Below are positions 1-9,033 of a stretch of 64,000 bases of DNA, in pieces; position 1 is the first letter of the stretch, and each line of letters begins with the position of its first letter. Source of the stretch: Nostoc commune NIES-4072 (GTDB lineage: Bacteria; Cyanobacteriota; Cyanobacteriia; Cyanobacteriales; Nostocaceae). The DNA is taken from positions 1,835,821 through 1,899,820 of the forward strand of contig NZ_BDUD01000001.1 of NCBI RefSeq assembly GCF_003113895.1, given 5' to 3'. Made by a program: the position numbers and the translations under genes. Below the pieces are notes generated by a model. It saw only the letters and a list, made by a program, of their open reading frames with translations, did no database searches and was not told where the DNA came from.

Positions 1-183
1 GATTAAACAAACCTTCAGCAATTTCTGGGGAAACAGTGCTGGCGCCAGGAGCGGCTGGCGTAATTGAGCCACCCATTTCTTTGTAAACGAACCAAAACAA
101 AGCCAGTTGTTGATCCACACCCAACTGTTGCCAAGCTTGAACATGTTCACGAATAGTTGGATCGCCAGTTTGTGTAAATGTCA
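1..183 (-). CDS. Helical carotenoid protein / OCP N-terminal domain protein (partial, N-terminal end only)
   Basis: The first 61 codons read in from the left edge on the minus strand; the gene continues outside the window. The translation begins MTFTQTGDPTIREHVQAW and continues with QLALFWFVYKEMGGSITPAA, which matches the start of the carotenoid-binding N-terminal domain of orange carotenoid proteins and their single-domain paralogs (HCPs): a helix with a conserved DQLAL-WF-Y-EMG pattern followed by TPAAPGA. These proteins bind a keto-carotenoid and quench singlet oxygen or phycobilisome excitation. Whether this is a full OCP or a lone N-terminal domain cannot be told because the C-terminal part is missing. 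The start ATG is at 183. Confidence 0.72.
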
Positions 184-830
184 TTATTAACTCCGATTGC
201 AATTAATCCATTTCATTAGCAAGGTTATCAAATGTACATTTAACCTTTTACCCTACTGAAGACAGATGTATTGGAATCAGAAAGAAGAACAATTATAAAG
301 AAAACATAGATTGGGCAAACTGTAGTCCTGCATTAGAAGTATTACAGTTAAATAAAAACCAAATATCAAAAGCCAAAACAATACTTGCCTTTAGCACAGT
401 AAAGGAGCTAACAATATTATGAAAAACTATTTCGGGAGATAGATGTTAATTTTATTGTGACAGTGCTTTTTAAGCACTGCCCAATTCAGTCATATTATTT
501 ATGAACAGCGACATCCAATTTTTGAATAGACTTCTTGCATAAGTCAGGAAAAGGTGAAGAGGAAAAAGTTTTGTATTATCCCTTTCCTCTTTAACAGTGA
601 ACAGTGAACAGTAAACAGTTATCAGTGATCTATTTATCCCTGGGTTTAAGTCCCCCACAAAGAGGTGGAATGCGTTGGTGGCGGGTCTAAATCCCCCACC
701 ATACGCCTGATAACTGATAACTGATAACTGATAACTGATTTAACCTTTACCCTTTTCCCCAAGAGGGCAAAAAGCACTTTTGTAAGAAGTCTAATGTACA
801 GTAGGAATATGGCTTTTGCTTTTATCTAGC
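184..830. other. Intergenic region rich in repeats
   Basis: No convincing gene in about 650 bases. It holds a probable 267-bp composite repeat (527-793, separate entry), the short direct repeats AACAGTG at 593-616 and tandem CTGATAA units at 708-740 that can pair with an ATCAGTTATCAG-like stretch at 617-631. A short open frame on the minus strand here (470-658) is made of repeat sequence and is not considered a gene. Confidence 0.6.
527..793. repeat. MITE-like composite repeat with 18-bp terminal inverted repeats
   Basis: Seen directly: TAGACTTCTTGCATAAGT at 527-544 faces ACTTTTGTAAGAAGTCTA at 776-793; as inverted repeats they match at 15 of 18 positions. Inside are a TTTAAGTCCCCCAC...GGGTCTAAATCCCCCAC segment (about 635-692) and tandem CTGATAA units. 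The same TTTAAGTCCCC/GGTCTAAATCCCC module recurs, reversed, inside the transposase gene at the right end of the window. No transposase is encoded. I infer a non-autonomous element or nested repeats; no target duplication was identified. Confidence 0.5.
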
Positions 831-1229
831 TTATTCTCGCCGATCTTGATAATCTTCAGAAGATTTCGGATCTAACTCCCAACGAGAATCGTCACGTTCT
901 TCTAAAATATCGTTAGTATGCAGAAACTCAGAATCAGCCATTTCTAGCCCTACTGCTGCTTCTAGCTCCTCAGTTACATTTTGATCGGGAGTGGAAGTAC
1001 TACCACCAACAGCTTCATCCCCAACTGCATCTGCATCTTGCCAATAAGCATCAACATCGCCACCAGTGAGTTCGGGACTAGTTTCTGTATACTCCTGTCT
1101 TTCTGCTCGTATTGAGCGCCCACCAATATTGTATCCCGGCAAGTCTTTCACACCAGTACCATAAGATTCGGTAATTTCCTGTGGCAAATCATTGGTTTCA
1201 ACTTTGTCATTATGATTTTTTTCTGCCAT
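831..1229 (-). CDS. DUF6335-like acidic cyanobacterial protein
   Basis: 132-residue acidic, soluble protein starting MAEKNHNDKVETNDLPQEIT. The central part (ESYGTGVKDLPGYNIGGRSI, then SPELTGGDVDAYWQDADAVG and EEAVGGSTSTPDQN-like residues) matches the small cyanobacterial family DUF6335 as I remember it: a Y-G-G-V motif, a GGD-DA-W-AD segment and a C-terminal region rich in Asp/Glu. Function unknown. An upstream in-frame ATG at 1256 would add nine residues (MRMHKRASI), but homologs normally begin near MAEK, so I prefer 1229. It sits alone and is divergent from the DUF2267 gene. Confidence 0.7.
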   Translation of the reverse strand: MAEKNHNDKVETNDLPQEITESYGTGVKDLPGYNIGGRSIRAERQEYTETSPELTGGDVDAYWQDADAVGDEAVGGSTSTPDQNVTEELEAAVGLEMADSEFLHTNDILEERDDSRWELDPKSSEDYQDRRE

Positions 1230-1663
1230 GATACTAGCCCTTTTGTGCATTCTCACAATAACGTTTTCTTGTCACCCAGTTGTCTTACTAGAGATGTATA
1301 GCTTTAGAAATAAAATATCTATCCCCTTGGTACGAAGTTAAAGTACACATTGGGCCATACCATTGTAAATATGAATTCATGGTTAAGCAACTTGTAGTTG
1401 AAGTTTTTAGTTATGAGTTAGTAGCTCTAAAACCGAAATTATTCAGTAGCCAAGTTCTTACTCATAACTATTTTTTAGTTAGGACTTACGCAAAAATTGC
1501 TAAAAAGCTTAATTTCTCGAACCGCCAAGACGCCAAGAGCGCCGAGAATTCGTAGAGTGTGCGTAAGTCCTATTAGTATTAAGCAAAAAATCAAATTTAA
1601 GTTTAGCATTTAACTTTATATTCATGCTTTTAACTAAAGAATTTTGAGAAGCGGAGGTCAACA
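1230..1663. other. Intergenic region between divergent genes, carrying a 91-bp MITE
   Basis: 434 bases separating the divergent DUF6335-like and DUF2267 genes. Besides the mobile repeat at 1481-1571 it holds AT-rich sequence that must carry both promoters; no operator was recognised. Confidence 0.6.
1481..1571 (+). mobile_element. 91-bp MITE, copy 1
   Basis: Terminal inverted repeats AGGACTTACGC (1481-1491) and GCGTAAGTCCT (1561-1571). Comparing base by base with 31809-31899 in reverse complement gives 91 identical bases out of 91. No coding capacity. The core contains CCGCCAAGACGCCAAGAGCGCC, written here only as a repeat of the CGCCAAGA type that is common between cyanobacterial genes. Two perfect copies in opposite orientation 30 kb apart indicate recent movement, presumably by a transposase encoded elsewhere. 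Confidence 0.85.
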
Positions 1664-2041
1664 GTGGAATACGATGAGTTCATTACACATGTACAAAGCC
1701 TTACCCAATCAGATTCTCGTGAAGAGGCAGAACGTGCTACCCGTGCCACACTAGAAACCCTTAAAGAACGGATAGCAAATGATGAAGCAGAAGAACTAGC
1801 TGCAAATTTGCCCCAACAACTAGGTGATTATTTGCGAGGAAAAGAAGGGGATAGTGGTGGCTCTTTCAATTTTCAAGAGTTTATTGCCCGTGCAAGTCAG
1901 AAAGAAAATATAGAACCAACCACTGTGGCAATTCATGTTCGGGCTGTATTTACTGTGTTGCAAAATGCTATCAGTCCAGAATTATTTGATACCTTGCATT
2001 CCCATTTGTCTCACGATTACGAAGAAATGTTTGGAACTTGA
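1664..2041 (+). CDS. DUF2267 domain protein
   Basis: 125-residue soluble protein with a GTG start; GGAGGT at 1654-1658 sits a few bases upstream and decides this start. Two helical repeats typical of DUF2267 are visible: FITHVQSLTQSDSREEAERA with AANLPQQLGDYLRG, then FIARASQKENIEP with FTVLQNAISPELFDTLHSHL. The family's function is unknown; it is often found beside stress-response genes. Here it starts a plus-strand series with a DJ-1-like protein, a SRPBCC protein and alcohol dehydrogenases, which fits a general stress role (inference). Confidence 0.85.
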   Translation: MEYDEFITHVQSLTQSDSREEAERATRATLETLKERIANDEAEELAANLPQQLGDYLRGKEGDSGGSFNFQEFIARASQKENIEPTTVAIHVRAVFTVLQNAISPELFDTLHSHLSHDYEEMFGT

Positions 2042-2165
2042 CCAACAATTTAAGTTGCTGCATAGTAGGCAATTAAATATCACAAGAAATTCTAGCTGCT
2101 TAACTTTTGTAATCAATAAATATTGTAGCTAGTTAAATACTAAAAATAAACAGGTAATACAATCA

Positions 2166-3263
2166 ATGACTGAGTATAACAATCATTCCGGTAATAAAAA
2201 AGTTGCCATTCTCATTGAACATGCGGTAGAGGATGCAGAATTTACAGTTCCTTATAATGGACTAAAACAAGCAGGAATGGAGGTAGTAGTCCTCGGTTCT
2301 CGAATGAATGAAAAATATAAGGGTAAACGCGGCAAACTTAGCATCCAAGCTGATGGTACTACTACAGAAGCGATCGCAGCCGAATTCGACGCTGTGATCA
2401 TTCCTGGTGGGATGGCTCCCGATCAAATGCGGCGGAATACCAACACAGTACGTTTTGTCCAAGAAGCTATACAACAAGGAAAATTAGTCGCTGCTGTTTG
2501 TCATGGCCCACAAGTTTTGATTGAAGGCGACTTGCTCAAAGGTAAACAAGCTACTGGTTTTATTGCTATTGCCAAGGATATGATTAACGCTGGCGCAAAA
2601 TATCTAGATGAGCCGGTGGTAGTTGACGGAAATTTGATTACATCCCGTGAACCTGGAGACTTGCCAATTTTTACCACAGCTATTTTGAGCCGTTTGGGTT
2701 ATGGTGGCAAAGAAGCTGCATTACCAAATGAAAAAGACACAAGTGCCCAATGGTGGAAGCTGGCTGATGCTTGGGGTGGCTCAACTAAAGGTGAGATCAC
2801 CAAAGGTTTAAATAATGCTCTTGCTGGTGAACGTTATTCGCTAGAAGCATTTGAAAACTACTTGCAAAAGGAATCAGATAACGAAGTTAACTCAGTTTTT
2901 CAAGAAATAATTGCTAATAAACAGCGCCACATTCAAAAACTGGAAACCTATCTTCAGTTATTAGGCGAAAAACCTTCTTTAGGCGCAAATATTGCTAATC
3001 AGTATGCCAAGGTGAAAACTGCCTTAACAGGAAGTGATGACATATATCAGTTACGTTCTGCTTTAGGCGATGTGCAAACTGGTATCGGCGATGTTGGCAA
3101 TTTGTGTGCAATGTTCACTGACCCAGTAGCAACTGCTATTTTCAAAGAAATTTACCAAGATTTATTGAAATACGAACAGCGATTAGTAGAACTGTATCGG
3201 GCGCGGATAGGCAGTCAGATTCAGCCTCCTAAGCCTACTACAGGGGCTGCTGTGTCAATGTAA
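2166..3263 (+). CDS. DJ-1/PfpI protein fused to a ferritin-like helical domain
   Basis: 365 residues. Residues 10-180 form a DJ-1/PfpI domain: KVAILIEHAVEDAEFTVPY at the start, VIIPGGMAPD at 78-86 and the nucleophile elbow AAVCHGPQ with Cys112-His113. Family members act as general stress proteins, deglycases or amidases; the exact activity cannot be read here. Residues about 195-345 form a second, all-helical domain (LADAWGG, NALAGERYSLEAFENYL, IIANKQRHIQKLETYLQLLG) resembling ferritin-like DUF892/DUF2383 bundles. The fusion links a redox-type enzyme to a possible metal-binding bundle, though a full iron ligand set is not obvious. Lies 124 bp after the DUF2267 gene. Confidence 0.8.
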   Translation: MTEYNNHSGNKKVAILIEHAVEDAEFTVPYNGLKQAGMEVVVLGSRMNEKYKGKRGKLSIQADGTTTEAIAAEFDAVIIPGGMAPDQMRRNTNTVRFVQEAIQQGKLVAAVCHGPQVLIEGDLLKGKQATGFIAIAKDMINAGAKYLDEPVVVDGNLITSREPGDLPIFTTAILSRLGYGGKEAALPNEKDTSAQWWKLADAWGGSTKGEITKGLNNALAGERYSLEAFENYLQKESDNEVNSVFQEIIANKQRHIQKLETYLQLLGEKPSLGANIANQYAKVKTALTGSDDIYQLRSALGDVQTGIGDVGNLCAMFTDPVATAIFKEIYQDLLKYEQRLVELYRARIGSQIQPPKPTTGAAVSM

Positions 3264-3368
3264 GGTTTTTTGAACGTAGGCGGCTACCGAAGAGGCGCAA
3301 ATAATACACAAGAAAGAAGAGGGTATTTGCGCCTCAATGGTGAATTTACAGTAATGGAGATATAAAAA

Positions 3369-4067
3369 GTGACTTCAACATCAGGGGATAAATCAAGTAC
3401 AAACCAGCCAGAAGCTAGTGAAGTAGAGCGTTGGGCATCCCTTATTGGTGGCGGTGCAATGGTGCTGATGGGTTTAAGGCAAGGTTCATTGCGAGGAGCG
3501 CTGACAGCTTTAGCCGGTGGTGGTTTGGTTTATCAAGGTGCAACCAAGCAAAGCACAATCCAGAAAGCACAGGAAGCAATAGGTCTAAACCAACCCATCA
3601 AAGTTGAAAAAACGGTAACTATCAATAAATCGGCAGAAGAATTATATCGCTTTTGGCACGACTTTGAGAATTTGCCTACATTTATGAAGCATCTCAAATC
3701 TGTCAAGGTGTACGACGAAAAACGTTCTCATTGGATTGCCAATGCACCTTTGGATAATACAGTAGAATGGGATGCAGATATTCTCGAAGACCGAGAAAAT
3801 GAATTTATTTCTTGGGCTTCTGTAGAAGGTGCAGACGTTGATAATTCTGGTTTTGTTCGCTTCAAAAAAGCACCAGGCGATCGCGGCACGGAAGTTAAGG
3901 TTGTTTTGGAGTATAACCCCCCCGGTGGAGCATTGACAGCTACCATAGCTAAACTTTTTGGTGAAGAACCAGAACAGCAAATTGGTGATGAATTGCGCCG
4001 TTTCAAAATGCTAATGGAAGCAGGCGAAATTGCCACAACTGAAGGGCAACCCTCTGGACGTAGCTAG
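3369..4067 (+). CDS. SRPBCC (cyclase/dehydrase-type) membrane-anchored protein
   Basis: 232 residues, GTG start with GGAG 8-11 bases upstream. Residues about 20-60 (RWASLIGGGAMVLMGLRQGS, ALTALAGGGLVYQGAT) form a glycine-rich hydrophobic hairpin. Residues 78-215 are a START/SRPBCC fold: VEKTVTINKSAEELYRFWHD, LPTFMKHLKSV, WEADI-like WDADILEDRENEFISWAS and RGTEVKVVLEYNPPGG. Such proteins bind hydrophobic ligands; the ligand is unknown. It follows the DJ-1 fusion and precedes a zinc alcohol dehydrogenase, separated by a heptamer repeat. Confidence 0.82.
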   Translation: MTSTSGDKSSTNQPEASEVERWASLIGGGAMVLMGLRQGSLRGALTALAGGGLVYQGATKQSTIQKAQEAIGLNQPIKVEKTVTINKSAEELYRFWHDFENLPTFMKHLKSVKVYDEKRSHWIANAPLDNTVEWDADILEDRENEFISWASVEGADVDNSGFVRFKKAPGDRGTEVKVVLEYNPPGGALTATIAKLFGEEPEQQIGDELRRFKMLMEAGEIATTEGQPSGRS

Positions 4068-4073
4068 TTATTC

Positions 4074-4115
4074 GCCCAATGCCCAATGCCCAATGCCCAA
4101 TGCCCGATGCCCAAT
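4074..4115 (+). repeat. Heptamer tandem repeat (GCCCAAT x6)
   Basis: Six consecutive 7-bp units, five GCCCAAT and one GCCCGAT, between the SRPBCC gene and the first alcohol dehydrogenase. Such short tandemly repeated repetitive sequences are known from heterocystous cyanobacteria. Confidence 0.95.
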
Positions 4116-4126
4116 GATTAATAATT

Positions 4127-5296
4127 ATGAAAGCAGTTTGCTGGAACGGTGCTAATGATGTGCGGGTACAGTCGGTACCAGATCCGACAATTCTCAACCC
4201 GCGTGATGCAATTATTAAAATTACTTCCACGGCGATTTGTGGCTCCGATCTTCATATATATGGCGGCTATATTCCCACAGTGCAACAGGGTGACATTATT
4301 GGTCACGAATTCATGGGGGAAGTCGTAGAAGTTGGTAAGGGAGTCAACAATTTAAAAATAGGCGATCGCGTTGTTGTTCCTTCTACAATTGGCTGTGGTA
4401 ATTGCCATTATTGCCAAGGTGATATGTGGTCATTGTGCGATAATTCCAATCCCAACGGTTGGATTCAAGAAAAATTATTTGGCAATATCACCTCAGCCAT
4501 TTATGGCTACTCCCACATGCTAGGTGGGTATGCAGGCGCACAAGCAGAATATATCCGTGTACCCTTTGCTGATGTGGGTGTCGTCAAAGTTCCGCCAGAT
4601 TTGCCGGATGAGATGTTGTTATTCATCTCTGACGCTATTCCCACCGGTTATATGGGCGCCGAATTATGCGATATTCAACCGGGTGATACTGTAGCCGTTT
4701 GGGGTTGCGGTGCTGTTGGACAATTTGCCATGATTAGCGCCTACATGATGGGAGCCGAAAAAGTGATCGGTATAGATCGCTTTCCCGAACGCCTGGAAAT
4801 GGCGAAAAAGTTTGCCAAAGCAGAAGTGATTAACTACGAAGAAGTTAATGCTGGCGAAGCGTTGAAAGAGATGACTGGTGGCCGTGGCCCTGATGCTTGC
4901 ATCGATGCTGTTGGTTTAGAAGCACACGGTGTTGGTTTAGAAGACTTCTACGACCAGACAAAACAAAAGCTCAGATTGGAAACCGACCGTCCCCACGTTC
5001 TGCGGGAAATGATGGTCGCCTGTCGTAAAGGCGGAACTCTTTCAATCATGGGTGTTTATGGTGGTTTTGTAGATAAACTACCATTGGGTGCAGCCTTTAA
5101 TAAGGGTCTAACCTTTAGGATAGGACAAATGCATGGACAAAAATATATGCATTCGTTATTGCAGATGATTTTGGACGGAAAACTTGATCCATCCTTCGTT
5201 GTCACCCATCAATTGCCACTAGAGCAAGCACCCCACGCCTATCACATCTTTCAACAAAAAAAGGATAACTGCATCAAAGTTGTTCTTAAACCCTGA
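4127..5296 (+). CDS. Zinc-dependent alcohol/aldehyde dehydrogenase, copy 1
   Basis: 389-residue medium-chain dehydrogenase. Catalytic zinc ligands: Cys38 in AICGSDLH and His60-Glu61 in GHEFMGEV. Structural zinc: Cys90, Cys93, Cys96 and Cys104 ([15 protein letters not shown]). NAD-binding GCGAVG near residue 194. Length and the [20 protein letters not shown] segment fit the glutathione-independent formaldehyde dehydrogenase-like branch; the true substrate is not known. A close paralog of the same length follows at 5920, so this is a tandem duplication with a small membrane-protein gene between. Likely role is detoxification of aldehydes or alcohols (inference). Confidence 0.9.
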   Translation: MKAVCWNGANDVRVQSVPDPTILNPRDAIIKITSTAICGSDLHIYGGYIPTVQQGDIIGHEFMGEVVEVGKGVNNLKIGDRVVVPSTIGCGNCHYCQGDMWSLCDNSNPNGWIQEKLFGNITSAIYGYSHMLGGYAGAQAEYIRVPFADVGVVKVPPDLPDEMLLFISDAIPTGYMGAELCDIQPGDTVAVWGCGAVGQFAMISAYMMGAEKVIGIDRFPERLEMAKKFAKAEVINYEEVNAGEALKEMTGGRGPDACIDAVGLEAHGVGLEDFYDQTKQKLRLETDRPHVLREMMVACRKGGTLSIMGVYGGFVDKLPLGAAFNKGLTFRIGQMHGQKYMHSLLQMILDGKLDPSFVVTHQLPLEQAPHAYHIFQQKKDNCIKVVLKP

Positions 5297-5358
5297 ATGG
5301 TGAATAGTCATTCAGCGTTTTGAATTGCACACCTAACATAATGCAATTGAGGTTTTTT

Positions 5359-5739
5359 ATGAATCGAGTAACTTCTTGGCTACGAAATATTCGCATTTCT
5401 CAAATTCTTGTAGTTTTCCTAGTAGGATTTATGTTTTTACTGGGTCAAGCTTTTACCTACGTTAATGTAGCACAAGCTGATGTTAAAACTCCAGAGGGTA
5501 CTTATTATAAAGGAGTACCAGACGGGCAAGGTGAAATCAGAAACGATACCCAAACAACAAATAGCCGAAATCCATTAAAAAGCGCTGCTGATAATATCCG
5601 CGAGAAGCTAAACTTGGATGAAGAGACTCCTCGCTCTACAAAAGAGTTTCTGAAGTCTACAAAAAATAAAGTAGAAGACACAGTTCAGCCATTGACTGAA
5701 ACTAAAGAAGGTTATTACCGAACTGCTCCTAGAAAGTAA
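5359..5739 (+). CDS. Small secreted or membrane-anchored cyanobacterial protein (DUF6658-like)
   Basis: 126 residues from the ATG at 5359, chosen because GAGG lies six bases upstream at 5349-5352; a TTG at 5320 and an ATG at 5341 are possible longer starts. Residues 5-30 (SWLRNIRISQILVVFLVGFM) are a signal or anchor followed by AQADVKTPEGTYYKGVPDGQ. The rest is polar and lysine-rich, with an amphipathic NIREKLNLDEETPRSTKEFL stretch. The pattern resembles small cyanobacterial exported proteins grouped as DUF6658, an assignment from memory only. It sits between two paralogous dehydrogenases. Confidence 0.6.
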   Translation: MNRVTSWLRNIRISQILVVFLVGFMFLLGQAFTYVNVAQADVKTPEGTYYKGVPDGQGEIRNDTQTTNSRNPLKSAADNIREKLNLDEETPRSTKEFLKSTKNKVEDTVQPLTETKEGYYRTAPRK

Positions 5740-5919
5740 CTCTAAAGATAGAGTCTAGATTTGCAGCAAATTTTGAGTCTAACTTTTTGACTCATACACT
5801 GCAAAACAACCTTTGAAAATTTACTGAGACGCGATAACTATCGCGTCTCAAAATCAGGCTAAATCGAGTGTTTATCTTGATATTAACGAGCCAGAAATGA
5901 TAAGTAAGGACTAAATATT

Positions 5920-7089
5920 ATGAAAGCAGTTTGCTGGCATGGAGCAAACGATGTGCGGGTAGATACAGTTCCCGACCCCAAAATTCTTAACCCACGCGAT
6001 GCCATTGTTAAAATTACTTCCACGGCAATTTGTGGTTCAGATTTGCATATTTATGATGGCTACATTCCCACCATGCAAAAGGGCGATATCCTTGGTCATG
6101 AATTCATGGGGGAAGTCGTAGAACTTGGAAGTGCAGTTAAAAATGTGAAGGTAGGCGATCGCGTCGTTGTTCCCTTCACTATATCTTGCGGTAGCTGCTT
6201 TTTCTGCAATCGGGATTTATGGTCATTGTGCGATAACTCTAACCCCAATGCTTGGTTAGTAGAAAAGCAAATGGGACATTCGCCAGCAGGTCTATTTGGC
6301 TACTCTCATTTATTCGGCGGTTACGCTGGTGGTCAAGCAGAGTATGCACGAGTACCATTTGCCGATGTCGGTTTGTTCAAAATTCCCGATGGTTTAACGG
6401 ATGAGCAAGTGCTATTTCTAACAGATATTTTCCCCACTGGCTACATGGCAGCAGAAAATTGCAACATTAAACCCGGCGATATTGTTGCTGTTTGGGGTTG
6501 TGGCCCAGTTGGACAATTCGCCATCAGAAGCGCATATATGCTAGGTGCCGAACGGGTAATCGCCTTTGACCGGGTTCCGGAACGGCTGCAAATGGCTAAA
6601 GAATACGGCAAAGCAGAAGTTCTCAACTACGAAGAAGTGAATGTAGGCGAAGCACTCAAAGAAATGACTGGCGGTCGTGGCCCCGATGCTTGCATAGATG
6701 CAGTGGGAATGGAAGCACACGGCACAGACTTTATGGCATTCTACGACCAAGTAAAGCAAGCAGTACGTCTAGAAACAGACCGTCCGACGGCATTACGCCA
6801 AGTAATAGTGTCTGCCGCTAAAGGTGGTCACGTATCACTTGCGGGTGTATACGGTGGCTTTTTAGATAAAATCCCGATGGGTGCTGCTATGAACAAGGGA
6901 TTAACCTTCAAAATGGGACAAACACACGTCCACAAGTATCTAAAACCCTTGCTAGAACACATCCAAAACGGTGACATCGATCCAACATTTATCATCACCC
7001 ACACCTTACCTCTAGAACAAGCACCCCACGGCTACGAAATTTTTAAGCACAAGAAAGATAACTGCATCAAAGTTGTACTCAAACCGTAG
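5920..7089 (+). CDS. Zinc-dependent alcohol/aldehyde dehydrogenase, copy 2
   Basis: 389 residues, the same length as the dehydrogenase at 4127 and collinear with it from MKAVCW to [10 protein letters not shown]. Catalytic zinc ligands Cys38 and His60-Glu61 and the structural cluster [15 protein letters not shown] are kept; the nucleotide site is GCGPVG. Differences cluster around residues 110-125 ([20 protein letters not shown] against [20 protein letters not shown]), close to the substrate channel in this family, so the two copies may differ in substrate (inference). Followed by heptamer repeats and the split cupin gene. Confidence 0.9.
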   Translation: MKAVCWHGANDVRVDTVPDPKILNPRDAIVKITSTAICGSDLHIYDGYIPTMQKGDILGHEFMGEVVELGSAVKNVKVGDRVVVPFTISCGSCFFCNRDLWSLCDNSNPNAWLVEKQMGHSPAGLFGYSHLFGGYAGGQAEYARVPFADVGLFKIPDGLTDEQVLFLTDIFPTGYMAAENCNIKPGDIVAVWGCGPVGQFAIRSAYMLGAERVIAFDRVPERLQMAKEYGKAEVLNYEEVNVGEALKEMTGGRGPDACIDAVGMEAHGTDFMAFYDQVKQAVRLETDRPTALRQVIVSAAKGGHVSLAGVYGGFLDKIPMGAAMNKGLTFKMGQTHVHKYLKPLLEHIQNGDIDPTFIITHTLPLEQAPHGYEIFKHKKDNCIKVVLKP

Positions 7090-7123
7090 TAGGGAATAGG
7101 GAATGGAAACAAGGAAAATAACC

Positions 7124-7167
7124 ATGCCCAATGCCCAATGCCCAATACCCAATGCCCAATACCCAAA
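7124..7167 (+). repeat. Heptamer tandem repeat (TGCCCAA / TACCCAA)
   Basis: About six 7-bp units mixing TGCCCAA and TACCCAA between the second alcohol dehydrogenase and the cupin gene, of the same type as at 4074-4115. Confidence 0.9.
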
Positions 7168-7561
7168 GTTAAAACTATAAAGAGGCAAAAAATATGTCTG
7201 ATACAACCGTTATCAAAGTAGACTCTAGCCATTCCCCTAAAGGTCAACTTGGTCAGAAATATCTTGCATCTGGCAAAACCATTTCCATGCGCCTATGGGA
7301 AAATGAGGAACCGAACGAACCTAAAGAGCCAACAGCACGAGAATATGAAACTGTTGGTTATGTAATCAGTGGTCGTGCAGAATTGCATATTGAAGGACAA
7401 ACAATTTTACTCAGGGTTAGCGCGTCTCAAACCCTATTGACAAGGGGATTTGTTTGAATTAGGAACTGTACTGTACGTTCGCTCCTGATTGAACGGTGAG
7501 AGGAATTAATAGCTTACTGTCCAAGGAAACAACCTGATTCTGGATCTTAATCAAGCTAATA

Positions 7562-7731
7562 CCGTGTAATACTTGGGGAAAGGTTTGAGATTAACGGTGT
7601 ATTACATGGAAAAAGGAAATTAATTTGTTGGATGTACTCCATGAAATTAAATTGAATTCATTTAGAGGCTGTTATTTACCTATTAATAGGCATGGTCGGA
7701 GTCTTGTTTCCGTGTAATACATGGGGAAAGA
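7562..7731 (+). repeat. Three spaced copies of a 21-bp motif inside the insertion sequence
   Basis: CCGTGTAATACTTGGGGAAAG at 7562, a diverged CGGTGTATTACATGGAAAAAG at 7596 and CCGTGTAATACATGGGGAAAG at 7710-7730 lie upstream of the transposase start. Copies one and three differ at a single base. Their role is unknown; transposase binding or transcription control are possibilities. Confidence 0.7.
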
Positions 7732-7815
7732 CTACAATTGAGAATTAGTTTAAAAGAAAGTGGCGCTATCTGAGGTAGGGTAAGATTTAATTCATCTAGG
7801 TGCAAGATCAAAGTC

Positions 7816-9033
7816 ATGCCAATAGGATTTGAGAACAAGAAAAGCAAAACCAAAGCATCTTTTGCACCTAGCATAGATAGTAAAGACATTACCACTAAGT
7901 TTCAGGAATACTTCACACAAATAAAAGACCCCAGAGTGGAAAGGACAAGATATCATTTACTCACAGATATCATCACCATAGCGATTTTGGCAGTAATAGC
8001 AGGAGCGTCAGGTTGGGAAGATATTGAAGAGTATGGAATCAATAAACAGGAGTGGTTGAAAACATTTTTACAACTACCATTTGGGATACCCAGCCCCGAT
8101 ACTTTTAGGAGGGTGTTTGAAAGAATTAACCCAAAAGAATTTGAGCAATGTTTTCGGGAGTGGGTACAATCATTAATTGAGAAATTGGGAGTAGAAGTAG
8201 TAGCCATAGATGGCAAAACTCATAGAGGCTCATATGATCGGGAATCTCAGCTAAAAGCTTTACATACGGTCAGTGCCTGGTCGAGTGAACACCGTCTGGT
8301 CTTGGGACAAACAAAGGTCAGTGACAAATCCAATGAAATCACCGCAATTCCAGCACTGTTAGAAATGCTAGACATATCTGGCTGCATCATCACAATTGAT
8401 GCAATGGGTACACAAAAATCGATTGCCCAGAAAATCATCGCGGCTGGTTCTGATTACATTTTGAGCCTGAAAGATAATCACCCTACGCTGCATCAACAAG
8501 TGAAAAATTGGTTTGAAATAGCACAATCTCTTGGGTTTAAAGATGTTGATGTGAATGTTAGTCAACGGGTAGAAAAAGGGCATCACCGAGTCGAAAATCG
8601 TCAGGTTTACACCGTGCCAGTGTCAAAACTTCCTGCACTTCATGAACAAGATTTGTGGACTAGTTTGACAACAGTAGTTATGGTAGTGCGTTCGATTCAG
8701 CATTGGAATCAGACTACCCATGAGGTGCAATTTTATATTACTAGTCTCGCCTGCGATGCTCACAAGATTGGTAGTGCAATTCGACAGCACTGGGGTATTG
8801 AAAATTCTGTTCATTGGACATTAGATGTCACTTTTAATGAAGATGAATGTCGAATTCGTTCTCTGCACAGCCCACAGAATTTTGCTTTACTACGTCGGAT
8901 TGCTCTCAATGCCTTAGAACGAGAAACATCTTTTCATCGCAGTATCCGCCAAAAATCACGGCGAGCCGCGATGAATGATCAGTATATGGTTTCTGTCTTA
9001 GCGACGGCTCTCCCAAACTCAACACTCTCCTAG
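7816..9033 (+). CDS. ISAs1-family transposase
   Basis: 405 residues. The N-terminal DDE_Tnp_1-associated region is clear: FTQIKDPRVERTRYHLLTDI then IAILAVIAGASGWEDIEEYG. Catalytic core motifs follow: VAIDGKTHRGS, IITIDAMGTQKSIAQKI and HWGIENSVHWTLDVTFNEDE, which carry the acidic DDE residues. Length is typical for the family. Frame is intact from 7816 to the stop at 9031-9033, only 39 bp before the right end of the element. Confidence 0.95.
   Translation: MPIGFENKKSKTKASFAPSIDSKDITTKFQEYFTQIKDPRVERTRYHLLTDIITIAILAVIAGASGWEDIEEYGINKQEWLKTFLQLPFGIPSPDTFRRVFERINPKEFEQCFREWVQSLIEKLGVEVVAIDGKTHRGSYDRESQLKALHTVSAWSSEHRLVLGQTKVSDKSNEITAIPALLEMLDISGCIITIDAMGTQKSIAQKIIAAGSDYILSLKDNHPTLHQQVKNWFEIAQSLGFKDVDVNVSQRVEKGHHRVENRQVYTVPVSKLPALHEQDLWTSLTTVVMVVRSIQHWNQTTHEVQFYITSLACDAHKIGSAIRQHWGIENSVHWTLDVTFNEDECRIRSLHSPQNFALLRRIALNALERETSFHRSIRQKSRRAAMNDQYMVSVLATALPNSTLS

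Noticed and set aside
470..658. 62-codon minus-strand frame
   Set aside because: Composed of repeat DNA at the edge of a composite element, with no ribosome site or family resemblance.
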